In this document: piece after piece, positions 58,773 to 64,000 of the stretch
Numbering within the stretch: position 1 is the first letter of the stretch
Layout: each line of letters begins with the position of its first letter
Source of the DNA: Cadophora sp. MPI-SDFR-AT-0126
Taxonomy: Eukaryota; Ascomycota; Leotiomycetes; Helotiales; Ploettnerulaceae
Length of the DNA stretch: 64,000 bases
Reading direction: 5' to 3'
Assembly (NCBI GenBank): GCA_020747065.1
Contig: JAGMVK010000023.1
Coordinates: forward strand, 310,001 to 374,000
The notes under the pieces: generated by a model
Told to the model about the DNA's origin: nothing
The model's database searches: none
Seen by the model: the letters and a program-made list of their open reading frames with translations, nothing else
Made by a program: the position numbers and the translations under genes

Positions 58773-59146
58773 GAAGGATGCTGGGGATGGAGATTTGCCA
58801 GATTGAAGGAACATGTAGACAAGAAATGAAACCATCAAACAACCATACCTAGATCAATTGTATGTGATCAAATGAGCCATTATAGAACTTACCCAAAACA
58901 ATCGAGCGAGTTCTAGACTTCCGACGAGCTATTTTCATATTGTCCTGCTGAAGCAGCTAAGGCAGGACTACTCACACATCAGATACCGAATACGATTCAT
59001 TAACGCACCATTCAAAAGCGACTTGTCAAATCTCACACGAATGTCAATGTAAATCCGAGCGTAGTTTTTCATTCTCCTAAAACTCTTTGAATTGTTTATT
59101 GAAACCCAAAATGACAAAGGTCGAGCCATTTCTACCCGAACCTCAT
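58773..59146. other. intergenic, nothing recognised
   Basis: No gene, repeat or RNA signature seen. Confidence 0.4.
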
Positions 59147-59587
59147 TCAGCGAGTTAGGGATGCTATGAAGTCCTTCCAACCTCCCACCCTGTGCTGGGA
59201 TGATAAATCGAGTCGTGGTGATTCTGGGGTTTTAATCCCAAGTAAGGGCAAGGTAGACATATCCTCAGAAGAGGTGGTTGCGTTTGCTTTAGAAGCTTTC
59301 TTCTTCGCCCGAGACGTAGTTTCGTAGTCCGCAGCTGTTTTAGAAATGACTAGATTGCGTTGCTTGCGAGGGTTAGGCATGGAGTTTCTCTTGGGGCATA
59401 GTTGACTCACGATATCTTCCTCGGTTGGCCATACTAGTTCCTCCGTATTTGCGAAAGTGTAGAATTTGCCGTTCCTCTTGAAGAGGATGAAAACCTCCGT
59501 GTCGCAGACCACTCCAATATCGTAACCCCGATGAAAGAAGTTGTTCTTCCTCTTGCGAAATTGCTCTGATCTGGCCCGCTTGTCCAT
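59147..59587 (-). CDS. MADS-box-like (SRF-type) DNA-binding protein
   Basis: Intronless 146-aa protein that begins at once with a MADS-like domain: MDKRARSEQFRKRKNNFFHR, then GYDIGVVCDTEVFILFKRNG and KFYTFANTEELVWPTEEDIV. This matches the MADS layout: a basic helix with FRKRK, a GxDxxV-type turn, two strands and a WP end. The C-terminus is basic (RAKKKASKANATT) and then disordered. Similar short MADS-like proteins are widespread in Pezizomycotina and are distinct from Mcm1 and Rlm1. It is expected to be a nuclear dimeric DNA-binding protein. It lies in the accessory block beside the ferric reductase, and could be an element-encoded regulator. Targets unknown. Confidence 0.75.
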   Translation of the reverse strand: MDKRARSEQFRKRKNNFFHRGYDIGVVCDTEVFILFKRNGKFYTFANTEELVWPTEEDIVSQLCPKRNSMPNPRKQRNLVISKTAADYETTSRAKKKASKANATTSSEDMSTLPLLGIKTPESPRLDLSSQHRVGGWKDFIASLTR

Positions 59588-59956
59588 GATTAGAATTGAC
59601 GCCGATGAAGATTGGTGAGAGGTGGACTACCCGTCATTATATTGGTGGGCACCTGTACCAAGCTGCAATATCATCGTTACCACTATGTCGAATGCTCCCT
59701 CGCATCTCCAGCGACCACCTTTTGGACGACCACTTGAATGATCACTCCCATAATCACTTGAATTATCACTTGAGTGACCACTCGGTTCATAAACTCTTAG
59801 CCGATCACCCCTGCGGTTGTGCAGGTTAATTACTGTGGGCCTCACAATGCTGATGGTTGTGATTATTGGCAAGCGGCATAACGCCATCTCTAGGACCGAG
59901 TCGGGATTCTCAATTTTCCAACATTGGAAGTTTGGATACTCACAGCACTGTCAATC
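59588..59956. other. divergent promoter with short repeats
   Basis: Region between the MADS-like and ferric reductase genes. At 59708-59805 a CACTTGA(A/G)T word recurs with ACCACT/TCACT, forming low-complexity direct repeats. A GAGAGGTGG word at 59617-59625 is near the MADS-like start. Confidence 0.45.
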
Positions 59957-61781
59957 ATGTCGTTTTCATCATTTGTACGTTCAGGGGTTTCTAAACTCAG
60001 TGACATGGACATACCGTCGCGGTACTGCTTCATTTTTGCCTGTATCTTTGCCATATGGCTTTTGCTTCGTGCCATCTATCGTGCGTTCACCTCTGAGTGG
60101 CTGTCGACTTCCTCCTTCTTCTTGAAACATGCTGCATATCCACATGCCTTTCCAAGGATTCCCTTTGTAGGGACGGCAACGCGTCTCAAGGTTCTGCTCG
60201 CATCCGCGTACGTTATCACGAATACCGTCCTCGTCACAGTCGTTGGGGTGGAGTCAAGGTCAGATATAGGCGCCCGTGCTGCTACAATGTCGATTATCAA
60301 CCTCATTCCGCTCCTGTGTGGTCCGCGTTTGAGCCTCATGACAGAGATGCTCGGAATTTCGCTGCGGACCAGCATTGGAAGCCACCAATGGTTGGGCCGA
60401 ACGGTGGTCGCGGAGGTCTTGTTGCACACGATTATATCATTGACTGGCAGTCAGCCATTCATATGGACGGGGATTAATGCCTCTGGAGTTGTGGTGCGTC
60501 TGCGTTGGCTTTCCCCTAGGGGGATCTTCGGCTAACTTCAAGTCATAGGCGAGCTCCGCTGTTGGGTTTATTCTCCTTTTCTCGTTTCGTGTCGGGCGGA
60601 GGCTTTTCTACGAATGGTTTCTTAATCTACATCTGCTTCTCTCCATCACGGCGATAATCGCCATCGGACGTCACGTATTCTCAAAAAAACCGGCGGAGAT
60701 ATTTTTACAGATCGGTATATGTTTCTGGGTCGGGATGACGACACTCCACTGGCTTATATTCGCATTCAGAAACTTTGCCATCGGCAGGCCGTTTGCGAAG
60801 GCGGTAGCAACTCGCCTCTCAATTCCCTACCCCTCAGATAGGTCGCAGGGCCGTCGAACGTGTTGCAGATCGATATCATCGTGCCTAGAAAGTGGAAGGT
60901 CAGGGCTGGTCAGTATGTCTTCCTTTCAATACCTAAACTTGGCGTCTTGGTCGGACTGCGAGGACACCCTTTCATGATTTCGTGGTGGGATTGGAGCCAG
61001 AAAGGGTTGACAATCTCCCTCTTGGTCAAGTCAAGGACAGGGTTTACCGAGCAGTTGGATAGGTACACCGACACAGAGCTCCTTGCATTTATCGATGGAC
61101 CATACGGAATACAGCATAGGTTTGGAGAATATGGAACAGTGATCATGTTTGCCACTGGGATCGGCATAGCTGGCCATATGCCATATATCAAGGACCTCAT
61201 CAGCGGATACAACAATTGCCAAGTACGGACGCGTCGGATTCTCCTCGTCTGGCAGATAAACAAAGAGAGTGAGTCAAGGAGAAGAAAAATCGTCCTATCG
61301 CTTCTAATTTCCTCTTAGGCCAAGAGCAATGGGTCAAGAGCTAGATGGATGATCTCCTCGATAGTGATACCGGATATGTGCGTAGCGTCATCCAACATTG
61401 TCAGCTTGCTAACGCTAGGCAGATCCTCGAGGTCCGCCTCCATGTCCTGGATTATGGAAAGGAAGATAAGGAGTACGGGACTCATTCGAAGATCAAGAAA
61501 ATATTCGCCCCGCCGAATGTTGTCGAAGTGCTCGAGACTGAGTTCGAATCCAACCGAGGCAAGGTGATGGTCTCCCGTAAGCGTCGGTTCATCACATCCT
61601 TAGGTCACCAGCTAACACCATGATAGAATGTGCTGATCGAGTCATGGCCGACAAAGTCCGTAGGGAGGTCCAGCGGAGAATGAATAAGAGGGTTCGCCTG
61701 GTCGAGCTAGACTTCCAGCCATCCTTGCGAGAGACGGGGTGGCCGTCATCTAATGACATGGAATTCAAGTGCAAGGGATGA
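59957..61781 (+). pseudogene. ferric reductase (FRE/NOX-type), broken in three places
   Basis: Membrane flavocytochrome that would pass electrons from NADPH through FAD and two hemes to extracellular ferric iron. Exons are about 59957-60493, 60549-61268, 61319-61378, 61423-61576 and 61627-61781. Heme ligands are visible as two HX13H pairs (SHQWLGRTVVAEVLLH and LHLLLSITAIIAIGRH). The FAD site reads VRAGQYVFLSIP with HPFMISWW, the NADPH site MFATGIGIAGHMPYI, and the C-terminus VSQCADRVMADKVR ends in LVELDFQPS. Lesions: a missing base near 60848 (CAGGGCCG), one extra base at the start of exon 3 (61319-61321, GCCC), and TAG at 61343-61345 where tryptophan is expected. The start at 59957 fits the leader. 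FREs are one of the four Starship auxiliary families. Confidence 0.85.
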
Positions 61782-62007
61782 GAGATCAAGTGCTGATGCC
61801 CATGAATCAGTTGACAAGCACTTCGACAGCGGCTTTGGTAGAGTAGGTTATTAGACTAGGCTGAAAAATGATCTTATTTACCTGCCCTGCTGCGAGTCCT
61901 GGTTGAAAAAACTGGTGATTTAAAGTTTTTCGAGGCGTGACTGACGGAATGTTCTCCGCTTCCCTTGCTGTTGTAGGATTCAACCACAGCCGTCGCAGTT
62001 GTTGGTT

Positions 62008-62055
62008 GTTGGTGGAACCAACATGATCCCCGCAGCTGTTGTTGGAACCAACAGC
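62008..62055. repeat. two small palindromes with TTGG/CCAA cores
   Basis: GTTGGTGGAACCAAC at 62008-62022 and GCTGTTG-N7-CAACAGC at 62035-62055. Both could form hairpins or bind a dimeric protein. Confidence 0.6.
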
Positions 62056-62062
62056 GGCTGAT

Positions 62063-62420
62063 GCTGTGCCACCAACAAAATATTAGCCGACCCACACCAC
62101 CAACATTTCCAACACGGGCTTATACGATGGAAAACATTTGCCGTACGGTCCGACGAGGTGGTAACCAACTGGGTGGTCACTTCTCTGAGAAGTGATGGTC
62201 ACCTCTAGATTTTCTGCGAGTTTCTAGTATGCTGGCACCTTCCCATCTCAAGCGATGCTGTGCGCCACCAACATATTGGCCGACCCACACCACCAACATT
62301 TCCAACACGGGCTTATACGATGGAAAACATTTGCCGTACAATCCAGTGAGGTGGTAACCAAAGTGATGGTCACTTCTGGATTTTCTGCGAGTCTCTAGTA
62401 TGCTGGCACCTCACATCTCA
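62063..62420. repeat. tandem duplication of about 170-190 bp
   Basis: Copy 1 (about 62063-62250) and copy 2 (about 62256-62420) share GCTGTGC..CACCAAC, CCGACCCACACCACCAACA, ACGGGCTTATACGATGG, GAGGTGGTAACCAA and TTTCTGCGAGT. The copies differ by small indels. Each includes a GAGGTGGT word (62155-62162 and 62348-62355). The rest of 61782-62527 shows no gene. Confidence 0.8.
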
Positions 62421-62527
62421 ATTAAAGCAAATCGCCTTCAATGTTTTATATGATTCAGAAAGTAGCTCTCTCATATCTATGAACCCGTTCTCACGTATCC
62501 AAATCCACCACTAAGTCATAGACAGCG

Positions 62528-62764
62528 ATGCCGTGGCGTTGGCGGTGCTGCCGCTGTGACAATTCTCAAACTGTCAGCTTCGACGTTGGCACTTGCAAGC
62601 TTCCCGAATGTCTTCACCTTCGATGCCTGGGTTGCGAAACCCGATTCGTCAATTTCCAATCAACGACCACTCCTCCGAACCAGATCGATCTTGGTTGCAC
62701 GCAGAATATTGGATGGTATGGAGCAAGCAGGGGGATTGAAAGAAAGTTTACTAATGTTCTTTAG
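62528..62764 (+). CDS. small zinc-ribbon-like protein
   Basis: A 78-aa frame beginning MPWRWRCCRCDNSQTVSF, with further cysteines in GTCKLPECLHLRCLGC. The pattern C..C(x13-15)C....C.H.RC..C is common in small fungal zinc-ribbon proteins starting W.C..C. The tail after residue 40 is unremarkable and could be replaced by splicing to a later exon. The start ATG is the first in frame, and two GAGGTGGT words lie 170-375 bp upstream. No catalytic role is implied. Confidence 0.5.
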   Translation: MPWRWRCCRCDNSQTVSFDVGTCKLPECLHLRCLGCETRFVNFQSTTTPPNQIDLGCTQNIGWYGASRGIERKFTNVL

Positions 62765-62933
62765 GTCAGGTGGAACGCTCCCGGCTCGTTAAAATTGGGT
62801 CTGTCATCATGTTGGTTAGCGAGGGTTATGTTTTGGAGTGAGGGGTAGCCGAGTAAGCGATTGAAAAGGGAATGGAAAAGCAGTACTCTACCTTTTAACC
62901 TTCCCTAAAGTGTGAGGTCACTATGTCCCGCGT

Positions 62934-63529
62934 TCAGACCACATTCCCTCTAAGTTCTTGCGCAATGTGATCTATGCCCCAGAATTCCATCCAATCCCTC
63001 TTCGCCTTGAACTCGCGTCGCTTAGAGTCCTCTAACGCATTCCGAAGCTGGGCTATCACGTCATCTAAACGGCCGACATCATGATCGAGGTAGTGGGCGA
63101 GAAAGAGCTGCTGAGAGAGGTCATACACGGTTTCGCGGAACCGTTGCAGGTTCTCGAATGCTTGCCGGTAAAATTGAATCTCCTGGCGTTGGTGGCCCAG
63201 CTCCCTCGTGAGCTCTTCGACGCGGGCCGACAAGTTCAAGGGGGGGGCTTGTTTTGCAAGTTGGAGCCTTTGCCGAGAGAGTTCGAGTATTGAAGTTGAC
63301 CCATTCTGGAGGCCAATCTGATGGTCCAGATTGTTGATGCTTGGGGTCTCGGAGGAGGTTGGCATGGAGGGAGGGAGTGCTCTCGACCCGGAGTTACCGC
63401 GCAGACCTGACGGCTGGGACATCCCTGATCAACCTGACCGAAGTGAATTTGCAGCACAGCAGGGAGTGGTAAATCAATCTCAGTTGGGGTTATCATACTC
63501 TTACCTGGACTAGTGGCTGCTCCGACCAT
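62934..63529 (-). CDS. coiled-coil protein, about 171 aa
   Basis: Exon 2 (63424-62934) carries the protein: a Ser/Pro-rich start, then a helix-rich body (SARVEELTRELGHQRQEIQF, YRQAFENLQRFRETVYDLSQ, RLDDVIAQLRNALEDSKRRE) and the end WMEFWGIDHIAQELRGNVV. An 80-bp intron (63504-63425) joins in frame to an upstream exon. The frame there is open to 63631 but has no ATG before 63529, so I place the start at 63529. An ATG at 63422 inside exon 2 or a further upstream exon is also possible. Family unknown; in style it is like the coiled-coil protein at 52200. Confidence 0.55.
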
Positions 63530-63631
63530 CACATAATGGATGCCAGTCGAAGGCTGCTGTGGACGACTCACGCTCGAAGCGAGGTGATCAAGAGCTGGGG
63601 TTAACAGTGGACTAAAACTGCCCGATGACAC

Positions 63632-64000
63632 GCTTAGGAGAAATTCTGCTGCGTGTTGATGCTAACTCGGTTCTAGAGCTCTTGGTAAGCCAGCATCAAT
63701 GAGAACAAGGGGGTGGTGGCGGTTGAGCCTTGGAGGAGGATTCACCGAGGGATTTCTACGCAGAGATTATGGTCAAAAGTTGCCTTGTTAGGGCAAATCC
63801 GGACACGAGAATACTAGCTATCGCACATGAACCATCGCACCCATCAATCTCAAATCGAAACTTTATTTCAAACTACCAGCGTTCCAAGACACACCTGGAA
63901 AATATCGAAACCAGAGCAATCCCTCCAACGAAGAACGCCCGCCCAGATCTGGCGATTCGTTTAGCATACATCGGCGAAGCGTGTTCTTCTCAAAGGTGAC
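63632..64000. other. window end, possible partial gene
   Basis: A plus frame is open from about 63730 to the end of the window (first ATG 63769, MVKSCLVRANPDTRIL). It could be the 5' part of a gene continuing outside, but nothing is recognised. Confidence 0.2.

Noticed and set aside
61031..61263. Minus-strand frames over the ferric reductase
   Set aside because: Shadows of the FAD/NADPH domain coding sequence.

Overview
ORGANISM AND CHARACTER. The window is nuclear DNA of a filamentous ascomycete (Pezizomycotina). Genes carry short 40-90 bp introns with GT..AG ends and CTAAC/CTGAC-type branch sites, and the protein families (2EXR, NmrA-like, DUF3723, NACHT-ankyrin, patatin-like, DUF6570 Helitron ORF) are typical of these fungi. 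Two extremely AT-rich blocks (1-5190 and about 11171-13371), plus repeat copies that differ mainly by C-to-T/G-to-A changes and TGG-to-TAG stops, show that repeat-induced point mutation (RIP) is or was active. I cannot name the species. LAYOUT. 1-5190: RIP-like AT-rich desert. 5.3-10.4 kb: a small gene island with an NmrA-like oxidoreductase, a small secreted six-cysteine protein, a short-chain dehydrogenase and an alpha/beta-hydrolase relic. 10.4-14.9 kb: second AT-rich desert, an (AAT)n microsatellite and an unassigned stretch. 14.9-21.1 kb: chromodomain/AT-hook protein, a 2EXR protein, a decayed 2EXR copy and a seven-exon coiled-coil gene. 22.3-36.6 kb: a mosaic of head-to-tail Helitron-like units. 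The largest holds a truncated DUF6570-type ORF and two cargo genes. Two other units carry, in place of the transposase body, decayed NACHT-ankyrin (NLR-like) genes. A small RIP-mutated chimera closes the array. 37-40 kb: a seven-span membrane protein and a dead Tc1/mariner copy with intact inverted ends and TA duplication. 40-64 kb: an accessory block with DUF3723, a divergent pseudokinase, a patatin-like protein, an unknown 305-aa protein, several charged coiled-coil/nuclear proteins, a MADS-box-like protein, a broken ferric reductase and a small zinc-ribbon-like protein. MAIN INTERPRETATION. DUF3723, patatin-like (PLP), ferric reductase (FRE) and NLR genes are the four auxiliary families known to ride on Starship giant transposons. 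All four occur within about 34 kb here. No DUF3435 tyrosine-recombinase captain is visible, so this would be the interior or a remnant of a Starship. A repeated AATTAAGCGAGGTGGT-like motif sits in the divergent DUF3723/kinase promoter (three copies) and upstream of the PLP gene (four copies), which hints at shared control of cargo genes. The FRE gene is broken in three places and the PLP gene by one base in a G run. The oddest non-coding feature is a 357-bp array at 44557-44913: 21 units of exactly 17 bp with no indels, each with a conserved TRGTRCNA half and a free other half.
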